Of a DNA stretch of 9,871 nt, positions 1 through 6,562 are shown piece after piece; position 1 is the first letter of the stretch, and every line of letters starts with the position of its first letter. Location: positions 1 through 9,871 of the forward strand of contig CAIXNQ010000167.1 in NCBI GenBank assembly GCA_903920835.1, given 5' to 3'. The DNA is from an uncultured Bacteroidota bacterium (GTDB taxonomy: Bacteria > Bacteroidota > Bacteroidia > Flavobacteriales > Flavobacteriaceae). Position numbers and translations under genes: made by a program. The notes under the pieces are model-generated. The model was not told the origin of the DNA and did no database searches. It saw only the letters and a list, made by a program, of their open reading frames with translations.

Positions 1-258
1 ACTGATTTGTATAATTTGATTTTAAAAGAAAATCTAAACGTAAAACAAGTCAATGTAATTTTAGAAGGTTTCTTAATTAAAAAATCTTTTATTGTGTTTG
101 ATGACTATACACCTATTCAGATAGTCGAAATATTAAAAGAGTTTTTTTTAAAACATACAGGAACGGGCGAACAACCAATTTTTATAGATTTTCAAAAGAA
201 TGAATTAGACGTAAAAGATTTATTCAATAAAGAAAATAATTTAATTCAATTTGTATAA
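1..258 (+). CDS. 3' end of an unrecognised protein gene (5' end outside window)
   Basis: The frame is open from base 1 to a TAA at 256-258 and gives about 85 residues. A TTG at 7-9 could formally start it, but the codons before it are also open and no ribosome site can be seen, so I read it as the C-terminal part of a longer protein. The visible part is rich in Lys, Ile, Leu, Phe and Asn. It alternates predicted strands (around SFIVFDD and PIFIDF) with a helix (around IQIVEILKEFFLKH), and ends in NLIQFV. This suggests a soluble alpha/beta fold. There is no signal peptide, membrane segment or motif that I recognise. The gene is convergent with the tRNA and yqeY unit to its right, and a weak hairpin follows its stop codon. 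I assign no function. Confidence 0.6.
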   Translation, partial: TDLYNLILKENLNVKQVNVILEGFLIKKSFIVFDDYTPIQIVEILKEFFLKHTGTGEQPIFIDFQKNELDVKDLFNKENNLIQFV

Positions 259-286
259 AAAAAACACCCTAAAAAGAGCGTTTTTT
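259..286. terminator. weak A/T-armed hairpin after the left-edge gene
   Basis: Directly after the TAA, an A6-C arm (259-265) can pair with a G-T6 arm (280-286). Three further pairs (267-278, 269-276, 270-275) are interrupted by two mismatches around a short A-rich loop. The run of T on the plus strand and of A on the other arm would let it end transcription from either side of this convergent junction. The mismatches make it a modest candidate. Confidence 0.45.
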
Positions 287-300
287 AAAATGGTTAACTA

Positions 301-341
301 AATGTTAACTAAAACATTTGTAAAGCCTTACAAATAGGCTT
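301..341 (-). terminator. nested inverted repeats downstream of tRNA-Arg, possible terminator
   Basis: Three overlapping inverted repeats lie just past the tRNA 3' end. They are AAGCCT (323-328) with AGGCTT (336-341), ATTTGTAA (316-323) with TTACAAAT (328-335), and AATGTT (301-306) with AACATT (313-318). The first two share bases and exclude each other. Read on the minus strand they sit 7 to 47 bases after the tRNA, and only a short TTTT follows, so this is an imperfect intrinsic terminator or processing signal. The repeats are seen directly; the role is inferred. Confidence 0.4.
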
Positions 342-347
342 GTTTAG

Positions 348-421
348 TGACCGCGGCAGGGTTCGAACCTGCAACCATCAGAGCCGAAATCTGATATTCT
401 ATCCAGTTGAACTACGCAGCC
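348..421 (-). tRNA. tRNA-Arg, anticodon UCG
   Basis: The minus strand folds into a complete 74-base cloverleaf. The acceptor arm is GGCTGCG with CGCGGTC (all seven pairs, two of them G-U). The D stem is GTTC with GAAT, the anticodon stem TCAGA with TCTGA, and the loop TTTCGGC gives anticodon TCG at 385-387. The variable loop is TGGTT and the T arm is GCAGG-TTCGAAC-CCTGC. The discriminator base is A at 348. CCA is not encoded (CTA follows), so it must be added after transcription. The anticodon reads CGA and, by wobble, other CGN Arg codons. The 5' end is 33 bases after the yqeY stop codon with no clear promoter between, so it may be cotranscribed with yqeY. Confidence 0.95.
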
Positions 422-454
422 TTATTTTAATTTTAGATATAGAATCCGAATTTA

Positions 455-904
455 TTAATTTAATAATTTCTTTACGATGGTTGAAATTAGTTTTCCGTCA
501 GCTTTTCCTGCAAGTTCTTTTGAAGCAACTGCCATTACTTGACCCATTGCTGCCATTCCTGAAAAATTGTTATCGGTAATTATTCTCGCAACTACAATCT
601 CAACTTCGGCATCGGTTAATTGGGCTGGCAAAAACTTTTCTATAACTGCTACTTGTGCTAATTCTGGTTCTGCTAAGTCTGTTCTTCCTTGTTCTGTATA
701 TATTGCGGCACTGTCTTTACGTTGTTTAACCAATCGTTGCAACAGTTTAATCTCTTCTTCTTCAGCCATTTCTATTTTGGCACCACTCTCGGTTTGTGCT
801 AAAAGCATTGCTGATTTTATGGCTCTAAGAGCTTCGAGTGCTACAGTATCTTTGGCTCTCATAGCGGTTTTTATTTCGTCCATTATCAGTTTTGAAAGGC
901 TCAT
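455..904 (-). CDS. GatB/YqeY domain protein
   Basis: This 149-residue protein has the usual length of the stand-alone YqeY family, which resembles the C-terminal tRNA-binding tail domain of the GatB and GatE amidotransferase subunits. The N-terminal half is helical (residues 1-65, with the acidic run EMAEEEE at 45-51). The family core follows, with QRKDSAAIYTEQGR (61-74), then an EPELAQ stretch and the IEKFLPAQL segment (88-96) that joins the two helical parts. The end carries MGQVM (120-124) and GKADGKLIS (133-141), also typical. Its cellular role is unsettled; tRNA or amidotransferase involvement is inferred from homology. It starts at an ATG with no strong Shine-Dalgarno, as is common in Bacteroidota, about 55 bases after a TATATTTG element. 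It follows the ftsZ terminator and precedes tRNA-Arg. yqeY is often used informally for the gene. Confidence 0.93.
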   Translation of the reverse strand: MSLSKLIMDEIKTAMRAKDTVALEALRAIKSAMLLAQTESGAKIEMAEEEEIKLLQRLVKQRKDSAAIYTEQGRTDLAEPELAQVAVIEKFLPAQLTDAEVEIVVARIITDNNFSGMAAMGQVMAVASKELAGKADGKLISTIVKKLLN

Positions 905-958
905 TTTATTATGTTTTATTTGTTAATAACTTGCTTTTCTTGAGTTTTAAAAGCAGTG

Positions 959-966
959 CAAATATA
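959..966 (-). promoter_or_regulatory. Bacteroidota -7 type promoter element upstream of yqeY
   Basis: On the minus strand TATATTTG matches the Bacteroidota sigma-A -7 consensus TAnnTTTG exactly. A start about 7 bases downstream would give a leader of roughly 45 bases before the yqeY ATG at 904. I found no convincing TTTG -33 element at the usual spacing of about 19 bases, where the ftsZ terminator loop lies. AT-rich sequence gives such octamers by chance, but position and orientation fit. Confidence 0.5.
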
Positions 967-1001
967 AAAAAATAACCCGAAAATAATTTTATATTTTCGG
1001 G
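966..1001 (-). terminator. intrinsic terminator of the dcw operon after ftsZ
   Basis: CCCGAAAATA (976-985) and TATTTTCGGG (992-1001) form a perfect 10-bp stem with a 6-base loop. On the minus strand the stem is followed by TTATTTTTTT (966-975). The hairpin begins 23 bases after the ftsZ TAA. Three G-C closing pairs plus one more and the T-tract make it the clearest terminator in the window, and it marks the end of the cell-division transcription unit. Confidence 0.88.
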
Positions 1002-1024
1002 CTATTTAAATGAAAATATTCTAT

Positions 1025-2971
1025 TTAATCTACGTTGTCATGCAGAAATGAATTGTTAGATCTTAATTGAACATCATCGTTACTGTCAATTCCTAAAGAC
1101 AATCTTGAGTTTTGATTGTTCAAATTATTGCTGCTCAAATCTACTCCAGATCTTTTGTAGGCTGGAACTTTCTCGATTTCGTCTATTCTTGAAGGATTAT
1201 TGTGGAATTTGTAATTAAAATCTTTCAACTTTTTTCTGCGTTCTTCAGATTTTAATCGAAGCGATTCCTCGATTGACATTTCCATTGGCGAAGCTTCAGA
1301 AGGAACTGCATCAAACGAAACTGAAGGAAATTCAATTTCTTTCAAAGTCAGGTTGAGTTCTTCAGCAATTGGTTCTTGAACTACAGCAACAGCTGGTTTA
1401 GAATTTAACAATTGGTCTTCTAACTCCATATATTCTTCGAGCGAGAATTTAATTATTCCGTCTTTGTTCAACTCTGTCATCGGAACAACTTGAACTGGCT
1501 CGTTTACTTTAATGTCTTTTGTTTCAGAAGTTAAATCAAAAATAATTTTTGATTCATTTTCTTCTAAAAAAACAGACTTTGTTGGGATTTCAAAGGAAAA
1601 TGAAATTTGTTCTTCTTCTTTTGAAGTAATTATATTTTCTGCTTTCTTTATTTGAGTAAATGAAAAATCTATTTCTTTTATTGGAGTAACAATTTCGAAA
1701 GTAACATCTAAATTTTTTATAAATTCTGACATTACCAAAAGTTCATTTTCGTTGATGGCAATAGTTTCGTTTGTTGAAGACGAATTAAAATAAATTGCTT
1801 CTGTTTTGGTTTCTTCTAAAAGCTCAAAAACAATTTTCTCTTCATTGTTTGATTCAATTTTGTTTTTTTGATCTAATTGAAATCCAGCAACCGGTTTTTG
1901 AGTTAAATCATGCGTTAACGCTTGCTCATCTTCTAGCGGATGAATGATTTTTTTTGGCTCTGTGTTTACAATTTCGTTTTGTTGCTCAATGTTAAATCCT
2001 GTGGCGATAATAGTCACAGATATTGACTCTCCAAGCGTTTCATCTTCGCCAACCCCCATAATTATGTTGGCATTAAATCCTGCTTCCGTTTGAATATGGT
2101 CGCTGATTTCGCCAATTTCATCAATAGTAATTTCGCTGGTTCCAGATACAATAAGCAGTAATACATTTTTAGCACCCGTAATTTTATTATCGTCTAAAAG
2201 TGGTGAATCAAGTGCCGTAATAATAGCTTCTTTTGCTCTGTTTTCGCCCATGGCAGTCGCAGAACCCATAATCGCTGTACCACTATTCGACAATACTGTT
2301 TTTGCGTCTTTTAAATCAATATTTTGTGTATAGTGGTGCGTAATTACCTCTGCAATTCCACGAGATGCAGTTGCTAAAACCTCGTCTGCTTTTGAGAAAC
2401 CTGCTTTAAATCCAAGATTTCCATACACTTCTCTCAGTTTATTATTATTAATAACAATAAGCGAATCGACTTGTTTTCTAAGTTTTTCAACACCTAAAAG
2501 CGCTTGTTCAAATCGTACTTTCCCTTCGAATTGAAAAGGCTTTGTAACGATTCCAACGGTTAGAATTCCTCTTTCTTTAGCTAATTGCGCAATTACTGGT
2601 GCAGCACCTGTTCCTGTTCCACCACCCATTCCTGCGGTGATGAAAATCATTTTGGTGTTTATATCAAGCATTTTTTCAATTTCAGGAATGCTTTCAATTG
2701 CTGATTGCTGACCCACATCTGGGTTTGCTCCTGCACCCAAACCTTCAGTTAGACTTAGTCCAAGTTGAATTTTTATCGGCACAGGACTGTTTTGCAATGC
2801 TTGTGAATCAGTATTGCAAACAATAAAATCTACACCTTTAATACCTTGTTTAAACATGTGATTGATGGCATTGCTTCCTCCGCCACCTACTCCAATCACT
2901 TTAATAACGTTTGATTGATTTTTTGGTAAATCAAATGAAATGCTGTTTCCAAATTCTGCGTTGTTTTCCAT
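1025..2971 (-). CDS. ftsZ: cell division GTPase FtsZ
   Basis: FtsZ is the tubulin-like GTPase that polymerises into the cytoplasmic division ring. The GTPase domain spans about residues 20-325. It has the Gly-rich GVGGGGSNAI loop (27-36), the tubulin signature GGGTGTGAAP (116-125), and the T7 synergy loop NIDLKD (217-222) that completes the active site of the next subunit. At 648 residues it is far longer than the roughly 380-residue E. coli protein. The excess is an acidic, low-complexity linker (about 330-595) with two similar segments (379-389 and 475-485). The conserved C-terminal peptide appears as VPAYKR (602-607), which should bind FtsA, and a further 41-residue tail ends in HDNVD. The start is an ATG with an A-rich leader and no clear Shine-Dalgarno. 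The gene lies 51 bases after ftsA and is last in the operon. Confidence 0.98.
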   Translation of the reverse strand: MENNAEFGNSISFDLPKNQSNVIKVIGVGGGGSNAINHMFKQGIKGVDFIVCNTDSQALQNSPVPIKIQLGLSLTEGLGAGANPDVGQQSAIESIPEIEKMLDINTKMIFITAGMGGGTGTGAAPVIAQLAKERGILTVGIVTKPFQFEGKVRFEQALLGVEKLRKQVDSLIVINNNKLREVYGNLGFKAGFSKADEVLATASRGIAEVITHHYTQNIDLKDAKTVLSNSGTAIMGSATAMGENRAKEAIITALDSPLLDDNKITGAKNVLLLIVSGTSEITIDEIGEISDHIQTEAGFNANIIMGVGEDETLGESISVTIIATGFNIEQQNEIVNTEPKKIIHPLEDEQALTHDLTQKPVAGFQLDQKNKIESNNEEKIVFELLEETKTEAIYFNSSSTNETIAINENELLVMSEFIKNLDVTFEIVTPIKEIDFSFTQIKKAENIITSKEEEQISFSFEIPTKSVFLEENESKIIFDLTSETKDIKVNEPVQVVPMTELNKDGIIKFSLEEYMELEDQLLNSKPAVAVVQEPIAEELNLTLKEIEFPSVSFDAVPSEASPMEMSIEESLRLKSEERRKKLKDFNYKFHNNPSRIDEIEKVPAYKRSGVDLSSNNLNNQNSRLSLGIDSNDDVQLRSNNSFLHDNVD

Positions 2972-3022
2972 CTTATTTGGTTATTTATGCTATTACTTTA
3001 TATTTTATAAATTTATATTTTT

Positions 3023-4414
3023 TTACTCGGCGTTGTCTAGAAATTCTTTGATTTTCTCAAAGTATTTATCAATGAATGATTTCCTTATTTTTATTTCTGT
3101 AGTTTCTAATTCTACTGGCTCATTGACTTTTGCATTTGGCAATTCTTTTTCTTCAGGAATTGGTTCAACCTCTAACTTAATTTCCTGCCTTATGGGTTGT
3201 GGAGTTGATTTTTTCTCTACTTCCTTCTCGATTTTAGTAGCACTTTTAGTATTGTTTTCAATACTGTTCATCATTAAACCAACTGCTGTTGCAAATAATG
3301 GACTGGAAATTTCTTCGCTTGAGTTTCCCGCAAGGTGCTCGTTTGGATAGCCAATTCTGGTGTCCATTCCAGTAATATATTCTACCAATTGCTTAATGTG
3401 TTTAAGTTGTGAACCGCCACCTGTCAAAACTATTCCTGCAATCAGTTTTTTTCTAGAATCTTCATGACCATAGTTTTTAATTTCGGTAAAAACTTGTTCG
3501 ATGATTTCTACCACTCTGGCATTAATTATTTTAGACAAGTTTTTTAGAGAAATTTCTCTTGGTTCTCTTCCTCTTAATCCTGGAATCGAAACGATTTCAT
3601 TGTCTTTATTTTCACCAGGCCAAGCCGATCCAAATTTAACTTTTAAAAGTTCTGCTTGCTTTTCTATTATTGAACAGCCTTCTTTGATATCTTCGGTAAT
3701 CACGTTGCCACCAAATGGAATCACTGCAGTATGACGAATTATGCCGTCTTTGAATATTGCTAAATCTGTGGTTCCACCACCGATATCTATAAGTGCTACA
3801 CCAGCTTCTTTTTCTTCTTGACTTAAAACGGCATCTGAAGAAGCTAGAGGCTCTAAAGTCAATCCAGAAAGTTCAATTCCGGCACTTTGAATACATCTTC
3901 CAACATTTCTGATAGATGCCGCTTGACCAACCACAACATGAAAACTTGCTTCTAATCGCAAACCATACATTCCGATAGGTTCTTTAATTTCGGATTGACC
4001 ATCGATTTTGAATTGTTGCGGCAAAACGTGAATAATTTCCTCGCCCGGAAGCATGGTCAGGTTGTTTACTTGGTCGATAAGTAACTGAATATCTTTTCCG
4101 CTAATTACTTCATCAGGATTTGTTCTTGATATATAATCGCTAGTTTGAATACTTCGAATATGTTGACCAGCAATTCCAACGACTACGTCTTTTATTTTGT
4201 AGCCAGAATTTTGCTCCGCTTCGGTAACTGCTTGCTGAATGGATTGAATGGTTTGTGTAATATTGTTGACCACACCACGAGCCACACCAAGACTTTTAGC
4301 TTTACCGATGCCAAGAATTTCTAACTTGCCATATTCATTTTTTTTGCCAATCATAGCTACAATTTTGGTTGTTCCAATATCTAAACCAACCGCAATGTTT
4401 TCTCTATTCTCCAT
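3023..4414 (-). CDS. ftsA: cell division protein FtsA
   Basis: FtsA is an actin-fold ATPase that tethers FtsZ filaments to the inner membrane and recruits later divisome proteins. The 463-residue frame shows phosphate-1 motif GLDIGTTK (10-17), phosphate-2 motif LIDIGGGTTDLAIF (208-221), and adenosine motif GIVLTGGGSQL (327-337). The FtsA-specific 1C subdomain should lie around 85-165. A charged, Pro/Glu/Lys-rich linker (about 388-443) leads to a C-terminal amphipathic helix, FIDKYFEKIKEFLDNAE (447-463), the membrane-targeting sequence. I chose the ATG at 4412-4414, directly before the conserved NIAVGLDIG. An in-frame GTG at 4466-4468 would add 18 residues with no family resemblance and overlap ftsQ. 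The ATG leaves 41 bases after the ftsQ stop codon. The linker shares the hexapeptide KVNEPV with the FtsZ linker. Confidence 0.97.
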   Translation of the reverse strand: MENRENIAVGLDIGTTKIVAMIGKKNEYGKLEILGIGKAKSLGVARGVVNNITQTIQSIQQAVTEAEQNSGYKIKDVVVGIAGQHIRSIQTSDYISRTNPDEVISGKDIQLLIDQVNNLTMLPGEEIIHVLPQQFKIDGQSEIKEPIGMYGLRLEASFHVVVGQAASIRNVGRCIQSAGIELSGLTLEPLASSDAVLSQEEKEAGVALIDIGGGTTDLAIFKDGIIRHTAVIPFGGNVITEDIKEGCSIIEKQAELLKVKFGSAWPGENKDNEIVSIPGLRGREPREISLKNLSKIINARVVEIIEQVFTEIKNYGHEDSRKKLIAGIVLTGGGSQLKHIKQLVEYITGMDTRIGYPNEHLAGNSSEEISSPLFATAVGLMMNSIENNTKSATKIEKEVEKKSTPQPIRQEIKLEVEPIPEEKELPNAKVNEPVELETTEIKIRKSFIDKYFEKIKEFLDNAE

Positions 4415-4455
4415 ATTGTCAATAATTTTAAGTGTGCAAAATGCTGCGTTTCTAT

Positions 4456-5178
4456 TTATTTTGAACACACCACTTGCTGTGTGAATTTTAAATTAATTTT
4501 TTTATACCTATACAACGAACTGTCTAAAACCGCTCTTTGAAAAAAGGCTTTGTAATTTTTGAATTTATTCTCTACATAAATTGGACGACCAAATTCAATG
4601 ATGTAATCATAATTTCTGTTCCACATTTTAAGGCTTCCGTTTTCTAAAATTTGAATCCCAATAATATTTTTTCGAAGAAAATCATCTTGAAAAATCATTT
4701 GAAAAATAGCGATTAAATCTTTACTATTTTGTTTTGTGAAAACTCCAGAAACTAACGGAACTCGTGCTGTAAAATATTTCGAAAGCGGCATAGTTTTTCC
4801 TTGTTTGTCAATATAAAAAGAACTGTTATCGTTAACAACCCTAACGATTGGAGTTTTTTGTTTCACTTCTGCTTTGAGCACGCCATTGATACTAACAAAC
4901 ACTTCTGATTTTTCAACCATGGGACATTTATTGATTGTTTCTTCTAATTTGTTCAAATTTAGTTTAAGTTTTTGAATACTTTTTACGTTGTCAAAATTTT
5001 CTATTAACAATTTATTAACCGATTCTTGTTTAAGGAAAAGATTGTTTTCTCCAACAAAAACTACTTCGCTCACAATTAATTTTCGGTTTTCATTTCGGTT
5101 TGAGGTAAACGAATACAGAAAAAGCATCACTGCGATGATTAGAACAAGCCTTATGTTTTGCCAATTAAAGATTTTCAT
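4456..5178 (-). CDS. ftsQ: cell division protein FtsQ/DivIB
   Basis: FtsQ is a bitopic membrane protein that links the cytoplasmic ring to the periplasmic septal synthases, in other bacteria through FtsB and FtsL. The 240-residue protein has a short N-terminal cytoplasmic piece, one membrane segment (about 8-24, LVLIIAVMLFLYSF at 11-24), a POTRA-like domain (about 33-107), and a beta domain. The latter contains FYIDKQGKTMPLS (121-133), resembling the Y(I/V)D..G...P motif of the family. Overall sequence conservation is low, as usual for FtsQ, so position between murC and ftsA supports the call as much as the motifs. Its ATG lies inside the end of murC (14-base overlap), so translation is probably coupled. 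The end INLKFTQQVVCSK (228-240) fits my memory of flavobacterial FtsQ tails. Confidence 0.93.
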   Translation of the reverse strand: MKIFNWQNIRLVLIIAVMLFLYSFTSNRNENRKLIVSEVVFVGENNLFLKQESVNKLLIENFDNVKSIQKLKLNLNKLEETINKCPMVEKSEVFVSINGVLKAEVKQKTPIVRVVNDNSSFYIDKQGKTMPLSKYFTARVPLVSGVFTKQNSKDLIAIFQMIFQDDFLRKNIIGIQILENGSLKMWNRNYDYIIEFGRPIYVENKFKNYKAFFQRAVLDSSLYRYKKINLKFTQQVVCSK

Positions 5179-6514
5179 AAAGTGCTTCTTTTATTTCTGG
5201 AACCATTTCACCAATATCTCCTGCACCAATTGTAATAAAAACAGTTGCATCACTTTTCAAAATCGAAGGAATTAAGTCTGGTTTTGATACTAAATTTTTG
5301 TTCTTATTTTCAATTTGATTTAATAGCCATTTTGAAGTTATGCCTTCCATCGGCTTTTCTCGAGCAGGATAAATTTCTAATAAAATAATTTCGTCAAATT
5401 GCGAAAGGCTTTTGGCAAAATCTGCTCCAAAATCTTTCGTGCGGCTAAATAAATGCGGCTGAAAAACTGCTACAACTTTTCGATCAGGATATAACTCACG
5501 AACCGCTTGATGTACTGCATTAATCTCTGTTGGATGATGCGCATAATCATCTATATAAACTCGTTTTTCTGATTTTATTTGAAATGAAAAACGTCTTTTT
5601 ATACCTATAAAATTTGCTAATGCTGCAGCAATATTATCGTTTGAAATTCCATAAGTTTTTGACATTGCAATTGCCATCAAAGCATTCATTAAATTATGCT
5701 TTCCTGGCAAAGCAAATTCCAAATTCGATATTTTTTCATTTGGCGTTTGAACATCAAAAACATATTGACTATTTTCTATTCTAATGTTTTGAATATTAAA
5801 TTTTCCAGAACCATTTATGGAACATGAAATTCCGTCTAAGTTCATTTCTTGAGGAACAAAAACGAATGATTTGTTTTCGATTTTACCCGCAAATTCACGA
5901 AACGAGTTTTCAATCGCCTCTTTATCTCCATAAATATCTAAGTGGTCTGCATCCATAGAAGTTACACAAGCCATATCGGGAAAGAGTTGCAAAAATGATC
6001 TATCGAATTCATCGGCTTCAACTACGGTTACTGTTGTTCCTTTTCCGACTAAATTAGAATTATAATTTTCTAGAATTCCGCCAACAAAAGCGGTAACATC
6101 AACTCCACTTTGAAACAAGACATGTCCTAAAATTGCCGAAGTAGTTGTTTTCCCGTGAGTTCCTGCAACTGCAAAACAATAAGTGTCTTTTGTAATTATG
6201 CCCAGAACTTCGGCTCGTTTTTTAATCACGAAATCTCTTTCAACAAAATAGTTCCACTGAACATGGGTTATCGGAACCGCTGGTGTAGTTACAATTAGCG
6301 TGTTTTCTACAAAAAAAGTTGATGGAATTAACGCAATTTCATCTTCAAAATGAATTTGAATACCTTCAGCTATTAATTCATTCGTGAGTGGAGTGTTTGT
6401 TCTATCGTAGCCAGCAACATTTTTTCCACTACGAATAAAATAGCGGGCCAAAGCACTCATTCCGATGCCTCCAATCCCAATAAAATAGACATTCTGTATT
6501 TGATATAGGTTCAT
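5165..6514 (-). CDS. murC: UDP-N-acetylmuramate--L-alanine ligase MurC
   Basis: MurC is the cytoplasmic ATP-dependent ligase that adds L-Ala to UDP-MurNAc, the first amino acid of the peptidoglycan stem. Its 449 residues match the usual length. The N-terminal UDP-binding Rossmann domain has GIGGIGMSALA (13-23). The central ATPase domain has the P-loop GTHGKTTT (118-125), EADEFD (166-171), DADHLDIYGD (188-197) and PGKHNLMNA (270-278). The C-terminal domain has GIKRRFS (304-310), IDDYAHHPTE (321-330, the MurC-type DDYxHHP motif), FQPHLFSRT (351-359) and GAGDIG (430-435). All expected motifs are present, so it should be active. The ATG follows the murG stop codon by 48 bases with no clear Shine-Dalgarno at the right distance (an AAAGGA lies 16 bases before the ATG, too far). 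Its 3' end overlaps ftsQ. Confidence 0.98.
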   Translation of the reverse strand: MNLYQIQNVYFIGIGGIGMSALARYFIRSGKNVAGYDRTNTPLTNELIAEGIQIHFEDEIALIPSTFFVENTLIVTTPAVPITHVQWNYFVERDFVIKKRAEVLGIITKDTYCFAVAGTHGKTTTSAILGHVLFQSGVDVTAFVGGILENYNSNLVGKGTTVTVVEADEFDRSFLQLFPDMACVTSMDADHLDIYGDKEAIENSFREFAGKIENKSFVFVPQEMNLDGISCSINGSGKFNIQNIRIENSQYVFDVQTPNEKISNLEFALPGKHNLMNALMAIAMSKTYGISNDNIAAALANFIGIKRRFSFQIKSEKRVYIDDYAHHPTEINAVHQAVRELYPDRKVVAVFQPHLFSRTKDFGADFAKSLSQFDEIILLEIYPAREKPMEGITSKWLLNQIENKNKNLVSKPDLIPSILKSDATVFITIGAGDIGEMVPEIKEALYENL

Positions 6515-6562
6515 TTTGATTTGTTTTAGTTCCTTTAAATTTAAACTAATCTGTACTTTTTC

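Noticed and set aside
348..421. Integration site for a mobile element in tRNA-Arg
   Set aside because: tRNA genes are common targets, but I see no second copy of the tRNA 3' end and no integrase in the window.
340..579. Plus-strand open frame beginning inside the tRNA
   Set aside because: It crosses the tRNA and the end of yqeY on the opposite strand, and its translation is simply antisense tRNA and yqeY sequence.
2940..3350. Plus-strand open frames opposite the dcw genes (for example 2940-3350, 567-926, 8296-8601)
   Set aside because: They lie antisense to genes with clear family motifs, have no recognisable motifs of their own, and are expected by chance on the complement of AT-rich coding DNA.
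4415..4468. Longer FtsA beginning at GTG 4466-4468
   Set aside because: The 18 extra residues do not resemble FtsA, the start is non-ATG, and the ATG at 4412-4414 directly precedes the conserved N-terminus.
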